DNA from: Neopararhizobium haloflavum
GTDB lineage: Bacteria > Pseudomonadota > Alphaproteobacteria > Rhizobiales > Rhizobiaceae
Assembly (NCBI RefSeq): GCF_002750855.1
Contig: NZ_NWUC01000004.1
Span: 62,001 to 126,000, forward strand
Length of the DNA: 64,000 bases
Reading direction: 5' to 3'
The notes under the pieces were generated by a model that saw only the letters and a program-made list of their open reading frames with translations, was not told the origin of the DNA and searched no databases. Below, piece after piece: positions 7,583 through 17,149 of the stretch (the stretch's first letter is position 1; each line of letters begins with the position of its first letter). Made by a program: the position numbers and the translations under genes.

Positions 7583-9010
7583 ATGCAACTTACGTCCCAC
7601 AAGTTCAAGAGCCATGTGAGCAAGGCGCTGGTCGACGCGCAACTGCAAAAGGCGCTCGGCAATGTCGAGAAGGGTTTCATCGACAAGCGGGCCAAGGCCG
7701 CGGGCGCGCTGCCGGAATTCGAGAGCCTGCGCGACAACGCCAAGGCGATCAAGGATCACACGCTCGCCAATCTCGACCTCTACCTGGAAACCTATGAAGC
7801 GCGGGTGACTGCGGCGGGCGGAACGGTCCATTGGGCCGAAACGGCGGCCGATGCGCGCAACATCGTGCTCGACATCTGCAAACGGCGTGGCGCGCGCACG
7901 GTGACCAAGGGCAAGTCGATGATCACCGAGGAGATCGGACTCAACGATTTTCTCTCGCAGCACGACATCGAGCCGGTGGAGACCGACCTCGGCGAATACA
8001 TCATTCAATTGCGGGGCGAGCATCCGAGCCACATCATCGCGCCGGCCGTTCACCTCAACAAGGACCAGGTCGAGGGCGATTTCCGGCGCGTGCACACGCA
8101 TCTGCCCGAGTTCAGGGACCTGACGGAACCAACGGCGCTCCTGTCGGAAGCGCGGGAGGTGCTGCGCCAGCGCTATTTCGAGGCGGATGTCGGGATCACC
8201 GGAGCCAACTTCCTCGTTGCCGAGACGGGTTCGTCAGTGATCGTGACCAATGAAGGCAATGGCGACCTCACCCAGACGCTCGGCAAGGTGCATGTCGTCG
8301 TTGCGTCGATCGAAAAGATCGTGCCGACGCTTGAGGACACGAGCCAGATTCTGAGGGTGCTCGCCCGATCGGCGACCGGTCAGGACATGTCCGTCTACAC
8401 CACCTTCTCGACCGGCCCAAAGAGACCCGACGACCCGGACGGGCCGGAGGAATACCACGTCATCCTGCTCGACAACGGGCGCTCATCGATGCTGGGCACC
8501 GAATATCAGGACATGCTGCGCTGCATTCGCTGCGGTGCCTGCATGAACCACTGCCCCGTTTACCATGCCGTGGGCGGTCACGCCTACGGGTCGGTCTATC
8601 CCGGTCCGATGGGCGCGGTGCTGACCCCCTCGCTCAACGGCATCGACAAGGCCGGACATCTGCCCAATGCCTCGACGTTCTGCGGGCGGTGCGAGGCGGT
8701 CTGCCCGATGCGCATTCCGCTGCCGAAGATGATGCGGCACTGGCGCGAGCAGGAATTCGAAAAGCACCTGAGCGCCAGGGCAAGCCGCTACGGCCTTGGC
8801 CTTTGGGCCTTCTTCGCCCGCCGGCCAAAGCTCTACAGGGCAGCCGTATCGCTCGCCATGCCGCTGCTTTCACGTCTTGCGGGCAAGCGGCACCGCCTGG
8901 GCGCCCTGCCGCTTGCGGGCGGATGGACGGACCACCGCGACCTGCCGGCGCCGGAGGGCCCGACATTCATGCAGCAATACCGAAAACACCAGGCATCGCA
9001 TCGACCATGA
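7583..9010 (+). CDS. lutB: L-lactate utilisation Fe-S protein LutB
   Basis: 475 residues, the large subunit of LutABC. An N-terminal LUD domain (KGKSMITEEIGLNDFL, then VAETGSSVIVTNEGNGD) is followed by two 4Fe-4S motifs, CIRCGACMNHCPVY near residue 313 and CGRCEAVCPMRIPLPK near residue 367, and a basic C-terminal extension. The two Fe-S centres carry electrons within the complex. The gene starts 9 bp after lutA and its TGA overlaps the ATG of lutC by 4 bp, so stoichiometric expression is likely. Confidence 0.94.
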   Translation: MQLTSHKFKSHVSKALVDAQLQKALGNVEKGFIDKRAKAAGALPEFESLRDNAKAIKDHTLANLDLYLETYEARVTAAGGTVHWAETAADARNIVLDICKRRGARTVTKGKSMITEEIGLNDFLSQHDIEPVETDLGEYIIQLRGEHPSHIIAPAVHLNKDQVEGDFRRVHTHLPEFRDLTEPTALLSEAREVLRQRYFEADVGITGANFLVAETGSSVIVTNEGNGDLTQTLGKVHVVVASIEKIVPTLEDTSQILRVLARSATGQDMSVYTTFSTGPKRPDDPDGPEEYHVILLDNGRSSMLGTEYQDMLRCIRCGACMNHCPVYHAVGGHAYGSVYPGPMGAVLTPSLNGIDKAGHLPNASTFCGRCEAVCPMRIPLPKMMRHWREQEFEKHLSARASRYGLGLWAFFARRPKLYRAAVSLAMPLLSRLAGKRHRLGALPLAGGWTDHRDLPAPEGPTFMQQYRKHQASHRP

Positions 9011-9693
9011 CGGCAAAGCACAATATCCTGACCCGCGTGCGCACCGCGCTTGGCTCCCAAGGCGAGGCTGCCGGTCGTCGCGAGGTGGTGGAGGCCCGGC
9101 TTTCTGGGGCGCCGCGCGGGATCGTGCCGCAGCGCGGACAATTGCCGCGCAACGAGCGGATTGATCTTTTCCGGGCGCAGGCCGAAAGCGTCAATGCGAC
9201 GGTCGAGACCGTGGGCGACTACAGCGAATTGCCGCACAGCGTCAGCCGTTATCTGCGCGAGCGCAACCTGCCGGCCGCGATCCGGATGGGTGACGACGCA
9301 CGGCTCGGCGCGGCGGACTGGCTGAGCGAGCGCACGCTGGAGATCCTCAAGGGGCCCACCGACGGCAGCGACATGGCAGGGCTGAGCCACGCCTTCGCCG
9401 CCGTGGCTGAAACGGGAACGCTCGCCCTCACTGCCGGCGGCGACAACCCGACCACGCTGAATTTCCTGCCCGAGTACCACATCGTCGTGATCCATGCGGA
9501 TGACGTCGAGGGTGACATGGAGAGCATCTGGGACCGCGTGAGGACGCGTTTTGGCAAGGGCGAGATGTCGCGCGTCGTCAACTTCGTGACGGGTCCCTCG
9601 CGCTCCGGTGACATCGAGCAGAAGATTCTGCTCGGGGCGCACGGCCCGAGGGCGCTTCACATCGTTGTGGTCGATCCGGCCAAAGACCGGTGA
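9007..9693 (+). CDS. lutC: L-lactate utilisation LUD-domain protein LutC
   Basis: 228 residues, LUD domain protein, the third subunit of the L-lactate oxidase complex. The core reads GPTDGSDMAGLSHAFAAVAE then GTLALTAGGDNPTTLNFLPE and ends with GARGP-type residues (LLGAHGPRALHIVVVD). The ATG at 9007 (ATGACGGCAAAG) overlaps the lutB stop; a longer in-frame reading into lutB is not supported. The stop overlaps the GTG of the phosphatase gene downstream. Confidence 0.93.
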   Translation: MTAKHNILTRVRTALGSQGEAAGRREVVEARLSGAPRGIVPQRGQLPRNERIDLFRAQAESVNATVETVGDYSELPHSVSRYLRERNLPAAIRMGDDARLGAADWLSERTLEILKGPTDGSDMAGLSHAFAAVAETGTLALTAGGDNPTTLNFLPEYHIVVIHADDVEGDMESIWDRVRTRFGKGEMSRVVNFVTGPSRSGDIEQKILLGAHGPRALHIVVVDPAKDR

Positions 9694-10424
9694 CGATCGA
9701 ACTTTCAGAGGCCCGCGCGCCTCCGGGGATGCGCATCTACGCCATTGGCGACGTTCATGGCTATGCCGACCTCCTACGCGCCATGCATGAGCGCATCGCG
9801 GCAGATCTCGCCGCACGACCGGTCGCCGACTGGCGCATCGTCCATGTCGGCGACTATGTCGACCGCGGCCCCGACGCGAAGGGAGTCATCGATTTCCTTC
9901 TGAGACGGCTTGCCGAGGATGACCGGATCATCGCTCTGCGCGGCAATCACGATCAGGGCATGATCGACTTCCTGCAGGAGCCCCAGCCAATCAGCGTCTT
10001 CGCGCACAATGGCGGCGAGACAACCGCGCGTTCCTATGGCGTGGAACTGGAATTGGCGCCGGGACCCGCGTTCGAGCGAACCGCCCGGCTTTTTCGCGCG
10101 GCCGTACCAGCCATTCACGCGCGCTTTCTTGCCGAGCGACCCTTCTCTGCCTCGTTTGGCGATTATTTCTTCTGTCATGCGGGCATCGAACCGGGCGTTG
10201 CGCTTTCCAAGCAATCGCCCCGCGCCCTGATGTGGATACGCGACGCATTTCTCGACTGGACCGGCCCGCACCCCAAGATCGTCGTGCACGGTCACACACC
10301 TCAGCCCGCGGTCGACTTCAGAGCGAACCGGATCAATATCGACACCGGCGTCTATATCCGCGAGTCCCTGGCGGGGCTGGTGCTCGAAGACGACCGCAGG
10401 GACGTCATCACGGTTTCGCGCTGA
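9690..10424 (+). CDS. serine/threonine-type metallophosphatase
   Basis: 244 residues. It has the full phosphoesterase signature: GDVHGY near residue 21, GDYVDRGPDAKG near residue 55, LRGNHDQGM near residue 85, then later histidines (CHAGIE and VVHGHTPQP), which together bind two metal ions. The closest groups are the bacterial PrpA/ApaH-like protein phosphatases; the true substrate (phosphoprotein or dinucleotide polyphosphate) cannot be told from sequence. A GTG start at 9690 overlaps the lutC stop by 4 bp; MRIYAIGD at about 9729 is an alternative start. Coupling to the lactate operon is notable but a functional link is unproven. Confidence 0.85.
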   Translation: MTIELSEARAPPGMRIYAIGDVHGYADLLRAMHERIAADLAARPVADWRIVHVGDYVDRGPDAKGVIDFLLRRLAEDDRIIALRGNHDQGMIDFLQEPQPISVFAHNGGETTARSYGVELELAPGPAFERTARLFRAAVPAIHARFLAERPFSASFGDYFFCHAGIEPGVALSKQSPRALMWIRDAFLDWTGPHPKIVVHGHTPQPAVDFRANRINIDTGVYIRESLAGLVLEDDRRDVITVSR

Positions 10425-10517
10425 AACTGCTTCAGGCTGGCGCTCTGAGGGTTGCATTCATCAGCGTGCAATGGCTTGATGTGGCCGATCTTCACAATTC
10501 ATCCCGCGAGCGCACCC

Positions 10518-11162
10518 ATGCCCGTTTCATTCGAGACGTTGTTGGCCTTCGCCATGGCCAGCTTTCTGCTGATCATCATTCCCGGACCGACCGTCATCAC
10601 CGTCGTGACGCAGGCCTTCGTCCATGGCCGGCGCGTCGCACTCGCCAGCGTTCTTGGGGTCGGTCTCGGCGATCTGGGCGCGGCAACACTGTCGGTCATC
10701 GGCGTTGGCGCACTTCTTGCGACGTCGGCTGCCGTCTTCACGGCGGTGAAGTGGCTGGGTGCCGGCTACCTGATCTATCTCGGCATCCGCATGTGGCGCA
10801 GCCGGGCCCCCTCTCCGGCCTTCGATGCCGTCCATGACACCCCATCGGACGCATCCAGCAGCCGGCTGCGGCTGATGCGCGAGGCGTTCCTCGTCACCCT
10901 CTTCAATCCAAAGGGAATCATCTTCTTCGTCGCCTTCCTGCCGCAGTTCATCGAGACGAGCCGTGCCTTCGCGCCACAGGCTGCCATGCTTGTCGCGACG
11001 TTCGTGCTCATCGCGATGGCCAACATCTACGGCTATATCCTGCTTGCCAACCGCGCCCGCGATGCCATCGCCCGTCCCGGTGTCCTGCGGGTCATCACGC
11101 GCTCGGGCGGTGCGATGCTGGTCATGGCGGGCGTGACCACACTGCTGACCAACCGCGCCTGA
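10518..11162 (+). CDS. LysE/RhtB family amino acid exporter
   Basis: 214-residue inner-membrane protein with about six hydrophobic segments. Family features are FLLIIIPGPTVITVVTQAF near the N-terminus, LGVGLGDLGAA, and LFNPKGIIFFVAFLPQF in the middle. LysE/RhtB proteins export amino acids such as homoserine, threonine, lysine or leucine; the substrate cannot be told here. The start MPVSFETLL fits the family; an upstream in-frame ATG at 10452 would add 22 unlikely residues. It stands alone, 93 bp after the phosphatase. Confidence 0.88.
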   Translation: MPVSFETLLAFAMASFLLIIIPGPTVITVVTQAFVHGRRVALASVLGVGLGDLGAATLSVIGVGALLATSAAVFTAVKWLGAGYLIYLGIRMWRSRAPSPAFDAVHDTPSDASSSRLRLMREAFLVTLFNPKGIIFFVAFLPQFIETSRAFAPQAAMLVATFVLIAMANIYGYILLANRARDAIARPGVLRVITRSGGAMLVMAGVTTLLTNRA

Positions 11163-11172
11163 GACGATCTTC

Positions 11173-11799
11173 ATGGCGCTGCAGAACCGGGTCGATCCCT
11201 TCGGCATGATCCATGCATCGCCGGCACGCGGCATGTTCATGGGCAATCGCGGAGGACGGATCCATGAACCGGACAGCCGCCGGTTGACGGCGCGGCGCTG
11301 GGCCTCCAAGGCCTGGATCATCTGCCTCCTGGACTTCCATGGACGCAGCCGCACCGTCATGGGGCCCACCGGCTACACCGAACTCTTCTTTCTGGATGAA
11401 GCGACTGCCCTTGCCGCCGGCCATCGTCCGTGTTTCGAATGCCAGAGGACAAGAGCAAAGGCTTTTGCCGACGCATTTCGATCAGGCAACGACCTTGATG
11501 GCGCGCTTGCCGGCCAGATCGACAGCAGACTGCACTGCGAACGCACAGCGGCCGGCCACGAACCGGCCGCCATTGACGCAAGGGCCGCCGAGAAATTGCC
11601 GGATGGGTCAATGATCGGATGCGAACGGGAAACGTATCTGGTGATCGGCGGGCGTTTTCGGCGATGGTCGTTTCATGGCTACGACGATGCAGACGTCCGG
11701 CCGACCGGCCTAACCGTCATGCTGACCCCGCCATCCACCGTGGCGGCGCTGCGCGCCGGCTATCATCCGGCGCTGCACGAGACCGCTGTCGTTAGTTGA
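11173..11799 (+). CDS. conserved protein of unknown function with Ada-like Cys motif
   Basis: 208 residues, soluble, not assigned to a family of known role. It opens QNRVDPFGMIHASPARGMFMGNRGG and has a central GYTELFFLDEATALAAGHRP followed by CFECQR, a pattern I associate with a conserved alphaproteobacterial protein. The GHRPCxxCQR part recalls the G-Y-RPC-RC zinc motif of the Ada methyl-accepting domain, but only two cysteines are seen there, so metal binding is uncertain. It follows the LysE exporter by 10 bp and may share its transcript. Its last 8 bp overlap the end of the convergent GNAT gene. Confidence 0.75.
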   Translation: MALQNRVDPFGMIHASPARGMFMGNRGGRIHEPDSRRLTARRWASKAWIICLLDFHGRSRTVMGPTGYTELFFLDEATALAAGHRPCFECQRTRAKAFADAFRSGNDLDGALAGQIDSRLHCERTAAGHEPAAIDARAAEKLPDGSMIGCERETYLVIGGRFRRWSFHGYDDADVRPTGLTVMLTPPSTVAALRAGYHPALHETAVVS

Positions 11800-12247
11800 G
11801 ACGCTTGGCCATGTAGACCCGGTCCAGGCCCTTTTCGCGTATCCGGTGTGTTTCGCTATAGCCCAGCCGCTGATAGATCGCCTGGTTTTCCGTCATGGCG
11901 ACGTGCGTGTAGAGGCGGATTTCCGGCAGGTCGCGGTCGATTGCCACAAATTCGGCGAAGGCCATCAGCCGCTTGCCTATGCCCTCGCCCTGCCGGGTCG
12001 GATGCACCGCCACGTTGTCGAGCAGAAGATGTCCATCCCCTTCGAGCAGCACGACAAGGCCGGCAAGGCCTTTTTCATCGTGAGCGAGCCAGAGGGCATT
12101 TGCGGCGATGTGGGCGGCATAATCGTCCAGCATCGGACCCGGCGGCCTGCCGATGCGCGCGACATAGTGATGGTATGCTGCCTCGACGAGTGCCTCGACG
12201 GCGGCGCGGTCCTGCGTGGCGGCCGGCGTTATCTTCAGGTCGATCAT
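11792..12247 (-). CDS. GNAT-family N-acetyltransferase
   Basis: 151 residues with the GNAT fold: beta strand [20 protein letters not shown] carries the acetyl-CoA pyrophosphate loop Q-G-x-G-I-G-K, followed by helix, then [28 protein letters not shown], the usual C-terminal motif B. The substrate is unknown. It is convergent with the preceding gene (8-bp overlap) and divergent from rsmE. Confidence 0.88.
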   Translation of the reverse strand: MIDLKITPAATQDRAAVEALVEAAYHHYVARIGRPPGPMLDDYAAHIAANALWLAHDEKGLAGLVVLLEGDGHLLLDNVAVHPTRQGEGIGKRLMAFAEFVAIDRDLPEIRLYTHVAMTENQAIYQRLGYSETHRIREKGLDRVYMAKRLN

Positions 12248-12333
12248 CAGCCAAGACTGCAGCCCTGACGCCGTGCGGTCAAATCACGGCGGTCCTTCTT
12301 GTCAGTCGGCAGCATCTCGTGCATCCCATTCGC

Positions 12334-13077
12334 ATGCGAGCGAACTTCAAGATGCAGCGTGTATTCGTCGGTGCCGAACTGTCTGAAGGGCAGGCTGTCG
12401 AACTCGACAAGGACCAGCTCAACTATCTTTCCAATGTGATGCGCCTTTCCGACGGTGCGGAGCTCCTGGCCTTCAACGGTGCCGACGGCGAATGGCTGGT
12501 CCGGCTGTCACAGGCAAGCCGCAAGCGCGGCGCGCTCGTGCCCGTTGAGAAGACACGAACGCAGCCTGCGCCATGCGACCTTCACTATGTCTTCGCGCCC
12601 CTGAAACAGGGTCGGCTCGACTATATGGTGCAGAAGGCCGTGGAGATGGGTGCGGGTGTGTTGCAGCCGGTCCTGACCCACCACACACAGGTCACACGCG
12701 TAAACCTCGACCGTGTGACCGCCAATGCGCGCGAGGCCGCCGAACAATGCGGCATCCTCAGCCTGCCCACCGTTCGCGAGCCGGTGAAACTCGAACACCT
12801 CCTAGCCGACTGGCCCGAGGCCCGCCGCCTGATCTTTTGCGACGAGGCGGACGATACCACAAATCCGCTCGGCATACTGGAAGCTATCGAGGATGCACAG
12901 TTGGGCGTACTGATCGGCCCCGAGGGCGGATTTTCGCACGAAGAGCGCGCGATGCTCAACGCTCTGCCCTTCGTCACTGCAATCCCGCTCGGCCCGCGAA
13001 TCCTGCGCGCCGATACAGCCGCTGTCGCGGCCATGGCGATCGTTCAGGCGACGCTCGGAGACTGGCGCACGGATTAG
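12334..13077 (+). CDS. rsmE: 16S rRNA (uracil1498-N3)-methyltransferase RsmE
   Basis: 247 residues, SPOUT-class methyltransferase that methylates U1498 in the decoding centre of 16S rRNA using S-adenosylmethionine. An N-terminal PUA-like RNA domain ([18 protein letters not shown]) precedes the knot domain with [36 protein letters not shown] and [17 protein letters not shown], the SAM-binding trefoil-knot motifs. The start [11 protein letters not shown] at 12334 is chosen; [10 protein letters not shown] at 12352 is equally plausible. The frame stays open far upstream but overlaps the divergent GNAT gene, so that part is not coding. Confidence 0.94.
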   Translation: MRANFKMQRVFVGAELSEGQAVELDKDQLNYLSNVMRLSDGAELLAFNGADGEWLVRLSQASRKRGALVPVEKTRTQPAPCDLHYVFAPLKQGRLDYMVQKAVEMGAGVLQPVLTHHTQVTRVNLDRVTANAREAAEQCGILSLPTVREPVKLEHLLADWPEARRLIFCDEADDTTNPLGILEAIEDAQLGVLIGPEGGFSHEERAMLNALPFVTAIPLGPRILRADTAAVAAMAIVQATLGDWRTD

Positions 13078-13278
13078 GGTTTGTCGCGAACAAATAACGT
13101 TGACGAGACGTTCAACGATTTTCGCTTGCGCGGCGCGCGCCTTATGGTCCAAGCAACGGGCGAATGAGACGGCCTGCAAACCGACGGGCCATAGCACTAT
13201 TGTCTTGTCGTTCAAACGCCAGCTCTGCCGTTATCGGTAGGCCGCGCATGAATGGTGAGAAGGCCGACCGGAAACTGC

Positions 13279-14652
13279 ATGGCACGCGACACGACCGATC
13301 TCACCCCGATTACCTCCAAGAACGAACTCGTTGCCTATCTCGAAGCCGGCTCGAAGCCGGAAGCGGATTTTCGTATCGGGACGGAACACGAAAAGTTTGC
13401 CTTCTTCGTTGGGGACAAGGCCCCTGTTCCCTATGACGGCGAACGCAGCATCAGGGCACTGCTTGAAGGCATGGCCCGGATGCTCGGCTGGGAGCCGATC
13501 ATGGATGCCGGCCGGATCATCGGGCTCGTCGAACCGACGGGACAAGGCGCGATCTCGCTGGAACCTGGCGGACAGTTCGAGCTTTCCGGCGCACCGCTGG
13601 AAACCATCCACCAGACCTGCCGCGAGTCGAACGCCCACCTTGCGCAGCTGCGGGAAATCGCCGAACCGCTGGGCATTCATTTCCTCGGGCTTGGCGGCAG
13701 TCCGACATGGTCTCTGGCAGAGACACCCCGCATGCCCAAGTCGCGTTACGAGATCATGACCAACTACATGCCGAAGGTCGGTCGCCAGGGTCTCGACATG
13801 ATGTATCGGACCTGCACGATCCAGGTAAACCTCGATTTTTCCAGCGAGGCCGACATGGTGCGCAAGATGCGCGTCTCGACCAAGCTGCAGCCTGTCGCGA
13901 CCGCCCTTTTCGCGAACTCTCCCTTTACCGAAGGCAAGCCGAACGGACTGCTGTCGTGGCGCGGGGACATATGGCGCGACACGGACAACCAGCGGGCCGG
14001 TCTGCACGCCTTCATGATGGAAGACGGCTTCGGGTTCGAGCCCTATGTCGATTGGGCGCTGGACGTTCCGATGTACTTCGTGACCCGCGGCGGCAAGTAC
14101 CACGACTGCACGCATGTGACGTTCCGCCAGTTCATGGATGGAGCTCTCAAGGACGCGCTGCCGGATGGCCTGCCGACGATGGGCGACTGGACCAACCACC
14201 TGTCGACCCTCTTTCCTGACGTGCGGCTCAAGCGTTTCCTGGAGATGCGGGGCGCTGACGGCGGGCCTTGGCGCAAGATCTGCGCACTTCCGGCCTTTTG
14301 GGTCGGACTTCTCTACAGCCCGGCAGCGCTCGACGCGGCCGACGCTCTCACCCGACACTGGACATTTGCGGACGTCAACGCCCTGCGCGATGCGGTTCCC
14401 ACCGATGGACTGAATGCATCGGTGGCCGGTCAATCACTGCACCAATTGTGCCGCGACCTTCTGGGCATCGCGCATGAGGGCCTCAGAGACCGCGGACGGC
14501 TCAACGAAGACGGCAATGACGAAACGCATTTCCTGGCGCCCCTGGAAGAGATCGTGGCGCGCGGCCAGACGGCAGCTGAGGAAATGCTGGCGCTTTATCA
14601 CGGGCGCTGGAACGGCTCGGTCGAACCGGTCTTCGACGAGTACGCCTACTAG
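13279..14652 (+). CDS. gshA: glutamate-cysteine ligase
   Basis: 457 residues, the length of the class II (plant and alphaproteobacterial) glutamate-cysteine ligases. It makes gamma-glutamylcysteine from Glu, Cys and ATP, the first step of glutathione synthesis. Key stretches are FRIGTEHEKFAFF (ATP/metal glutamates), QGAISLEPGGQFELSG, and MYRTCTIQVNLDFSSE. The ATG at 13279 (MARDTTDLTP) gives the family N-terminus. A GshB-like enzyme is in the same window near 63 kb but is not linked. Monocistronic, with 201 bp of upstream non-coding DNA. Confidence 0.94.
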   Translation: MARDTTDLTPITSKNELVAYLEAGSKPEADFRIGTEHEKFAFFVGDKAPVPYDGERSIRALLEGMARMLGWEPIMDAGRIIGLVEPTGQGAISLEPGGQFELSGAPLETIHQTCRESNAHLAQLREIAEPLGIHFLGLGGSPTWSLAETPRMPKSRYEIMTNYMPKVGRQGLDMMYRTCTIQVNLDFSSEADMVRKMRVSTKLQPVATALFANSPFTEGKPNGLLSWRGDIWRDTDNQRAGLHAFMMEDGFGFEPYVDWALDVPMYFVTRGGKYHDCTHVTFRQFMDGALKDALPDGLPTMGDWTNHLSTLFPDVRLKRFLEMRGADGGPWRKICALPAFWVGLLYSPAALDAADALTRHWTFADVNALRDAVPTDGLNASVAGQSLHQLCRDLLGIAHEGLRDRGRLNEDGNDETHFLAPLEEIVARGQTAAEEMLALYHGRWNGSVEPVFDEYAY

Positions 14653-14752
14653 GCCGCTTGCGCCCGCCAGCGTGAAACGGTCTGACCGCGATCGTTTCGT
14701 TCATCCCGTCATCGGCCTATAGTCTTTCCACAGCTCAGCGGGAGGACAGACG

Positions 14753-15508
14753 ATGCTGCCGATCTACGACATGATTCGCCAGGCACAACAGGGCGAGGCC
14801 CTGCGCCAGATGGGACGACAGTTCGGTCTGGACGATCGCCAGATGGCCGATGCGATCGCCGCGCTCGCGCCAGCCTTTTCTGCCGGATTGAAACGCAACA
14901 CCGCCGCGCCTCAGCCGATGGCGGACTTTCTGTCCGCATTGGCAGAGGGACACCATCGCCGGTATTTCGAGGATGTTCAGTCAGCCTTCACGCCGCAAGC
15001 GATCAGCGAGGGCAACGGCATCCTGGGGCACCTCTTCGGTTCGAAAGACCTCAGCCGCCAGATCGCCGCCCAGGCCGCGCAGGCGACCGGCATCGGACCG
15101 GAGGCGCTGAAGGCGATGCTGCCCGTCGTGGCCAATGTGCTGATGGGTGGCCTTTTCAAACAGGCGATGGGTGAGGCAAGCGAACCATCGGCGTCGGCTC
15201 CGCCGCAATCGGGCAACGTCATCGGCGACATCTTGAAGCAGATGATCCGCTATCAGGCGAGTGGACGGACGGACCTGCCTGAAAAACCAAAGCCCTCGCC
15301 CTTCCCCAACCCCTTTGCCGAGATGATGGATGCCATGTTCGCCGCGCCACGCGACGCCTCCGATGGGGCACCCGCTGGCAATCCCCGCGCAGGCGATGCA
15401 GTGTTCGGACAGATGTTCGAAGCGGGGCGCGAGGTTCAGGCAGGCTATCAGAAGTCGATGGAAGCGATCGTCAACCAGTATCTGGAAGGCATGCAGCGGC
15501 ATCGGTGA
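14753..15508 (+). CDS. DUF937 family protein
   Basis: 251 residues, soluble, function unknown. The N-terminal two thirds match the DUF937 pattern of paired helical repeats (LGHLFGSKDLSRQIAAQA, then LKAMLPVVANVLMGGLF). The C-terminal third is rich in Pro, Ala and Asp and looks disordered until a final helix (VQAGYQKSMEAIVNQYLEGM). It stands between gshA and the DUF1127 gene with its own ribosome site (GGGAGGA before the ATG). Confidence 0.82.
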   Translation: MLPIYDMIRQAQQGEALRQMGRQFGLDDRQMADAIAALAPAFSAGLKRNTAAPQPMADFLSALAEGHHRRYFEDVQSAFTPQAISEGNGILGHLFGSKDLSRQIAAQAAQATGIGPEALKAMLPVVANVLMGGLFKQAMGEASEPSASAPPQSGNVIGDILKQMIRYQASGRTDLPEKPKPSPFPNPFAEMMDAMFAAPRDASDGAPAGNPRAGDAVFGQMFEAGREVQAGYQKSMEAIVNQYLEGMQRHR

Positions 15509-15605
15509 TCGAAAAGGGCATGCCCCACGCGGCAGGGCGGCGCAGGGCATGCGAGGGGCGCGATCACAGAGGGCTCGACGATCGCGCCGGGGAAACGCCT
15601 GAATG

Positions 15606-15893
15606 TCAGCCAAGGCGGCGCAGGTGCGACCGCCGCTGCCAGGCCGACCGCGTCAGTTGCGTGGAGGGATCGGCGTACCACGGGGTTGCCAGCGATCGGT
15701 CGACGTCTTCACGTGTCAGGCCGATGTCAGCCAGTTGGTCTTCGGTAAAGTCTTCAAGGTTCATGACCTCGCGCCGATTGCGCAGCGCGCGCAGGAGCAC
15801 CAGAAGACGCACGCCGAGCGCTTTCGCGAAGATCGCGAACGTGATCCGGGCGGGGGCGATATCGAGGTCGGGGCGGGTATCGATCGTCTTCAT
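15606..15893 (-). CDS. DUF1127 domain small protein
   Basis: 95 residues. The hydrophobic stretch ARITFAIFAKALGVRLLVLL leads into an RNRREVMNLEDFTEDQLADI segment and GLTREDVDRS, the DUF1127 signature (arginine-rich helix followed by L-x-D-IG-x-xR). DUF1127 proteins in rhizobia have been linked to phosphate or carbon control and to RNA turnover in some species; this role is not shown for this one. The ATG at 15893 is preferred over an upstream start at 15986 because the extra residues are not family-like. It is divergent from a LysR gene. Confidence 0.85.
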   Translation of the reverse strand: MKTIDTRPDLDIAPARITFAIFAKALGVRLLVLLRALRNRREVMNLEDFTEDQLADIGLTREDVDRSLATPWYADPSTQLTRSAWQRRSHLRRLG

Positions 15894-16122
15894 GGCATTG
15901 CTCCTTCGCGCCGGTTTCCATCCGGCGCCGTGACAGAGAGCGTTCAGGCTGGCGAAGGCACGTGCTCTCGTGATGCCTTCCCCCACTTCCCGCCAGCGCG
16001 CAGGCTGACGCCCCCGGCGACCTCAAAGGCGACGGGCACGAGCTTTGCGAGACGCATTTCTGCGGAAGTGAACAGGCTGGTGATCGCAGAAATTCATTGA
16101 TCGTTCCAGCGAATGTTTCTAA

Positions 16123-16134
16123 TGATAAGCATCA
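16123..16134. promoter_or_regulatory. small inverted repeat before the LysR gene
   Basis: TGAT (16123-16126), AAGC, ATCA (16131-16134), 20 bp before the LysR ATG at 16155, in an A/T-rich part of the 261-bp gap shared with the DUF1127 gene. A LysR-type site is possible; evidence is limited to symmetry and position. Confidence 0.3.
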
Positions 16135-16154
16135 ATATTCATGATGGTGTTGCC

Positions 16155-17108
16155 ATGCCCGCGCCGCTCGATATCGATCAGCTCAGAACCTTCGCCGCCA
16201 TTGTCGATGCCGGATCATTCACCCGGGCCGCCGAAAGCGTGCACAAGACGCAATCGGCGGTATCGATGCAGATGCGGCGACTGGAGGAGCGGATCGGCAA
16301 ACCGCTTTTCGTCAAGGATGGGCGCTCCAACCGGCTCACCGAAGACGGTGAAAAGCTGCTGGTGTATGCGCGGCGCATGTTGCGGCTCAATGAAGAGACG
16401 CTGGCGGCGTTCGACGAGAATCGCCTCGAAGGCCTGATACGGATCGGCACGCCAGACGATTATGCCGACCGCTACCTTCCCGAGATCATCGCGCGGTTCG
16501 CCAAATCGAACCCGAATGTCGAGCTTTATATCGTGTGCGAGTCTTCAAACGACCTCGGCGAGAAAATGGCGCGCGGTGAACTCGATATCGCGCTTGTCAC
16601 CCACAATCCGCGGCTTCGTCAGTCGGAGGTGGTGCGGACCGAACCACTCTACTGGGTCACCTCGGCCAGCCACACGGCGCATGAGACGACGCCGCTGCCG
16701 CTCGCCGTCGGCCGCCGCAATTGCCAGTGGCGACAGTTGGCCTGCGCCGCGCTCGACTCGGTCGACCGCGAATATCAGATCCTGTTCACGAGTTGGTCCT
16801 CGACAGTCGTGGCGTCGGCTGTGCTTGCGGGCCTTGCGGTCTCGTTGCTTCCGGAAGCCGCGCTTCGCCCCGGCATGCGCATTCTTTCGCCCGCCGACGG
16901 CTTTCCGCCCCTTGCACCGGCCCAGATCGGCATCATGCGCCGGCCGGGCGTGCCGGCATCGCTGATGAACGCCATCACGCAGCATATCTCCGCCAGCCTC
17001 GACAACATCACGCCGATGCCGATCGCGGCAAAGGAAGAGGTCGATCCGGGATACCAACCGCTGCGTAGCGCGCGTCTTCGCCCTGGACACATGATGCCGG
17101 GCTGGTGA
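16155..17108 (+). CDS. LysR-family transcriptional regulator
   Basis: 317 residues. Helix-turn-helix [20 protein letters not shown] with [20 protein letters not shown]; effector domain from about residue 90 ([20 protein letters not shown]). It resembles the LrhA/HexA-like group. The start [10 protein letters not shown] at 16155 fits the family; an earlier ATG at 16113 adds 14 residues. It is divergent from a DUF1127 gene, and its own 3' end is 41 bp from xseA. Its target could be the DUF1127 gene by position. Confidence 0.9.
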   Translation: MPAPLDIDQLRTFAAIVDAGSFTRAAESVHKTQSAVSMQMRRLEERIGKPLFVKDGRSNRLTEDGEKLLVYARRMLRLNEETLAAFDENRLEGLIRIGTPDDYADRYLPEIIARFAKSNPNVELYIVCESSNDLGEKMARGELDIALVTHNPRLRQSEVVRTEPLYWVTSASHTAHETTPLPLAVGRRNCQWRQLACAALDSVDREYQILFTSWSSTVVASAVLAGLAVSLLPEAALRPGMRILSPADGFPPLAPAQIGIMRRPGVPASLMNAITQHISASLDNITPMPIAAKEEVDPGYQPLRSARLRPGHMMPGW

Positions 17109-17149
17109 TCGGTCTTGACCGGCCGGCAGCGAACGGGCGCAATGACGCG

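Noticed and set aside
15518..15552. Stem GCATGCCC/GGGCATGC after the DUF937 gene as a terminator
   Set aside because: The 8-bp stem is real but has a 19-nt loop and no T run, so I do not call it a terminator.
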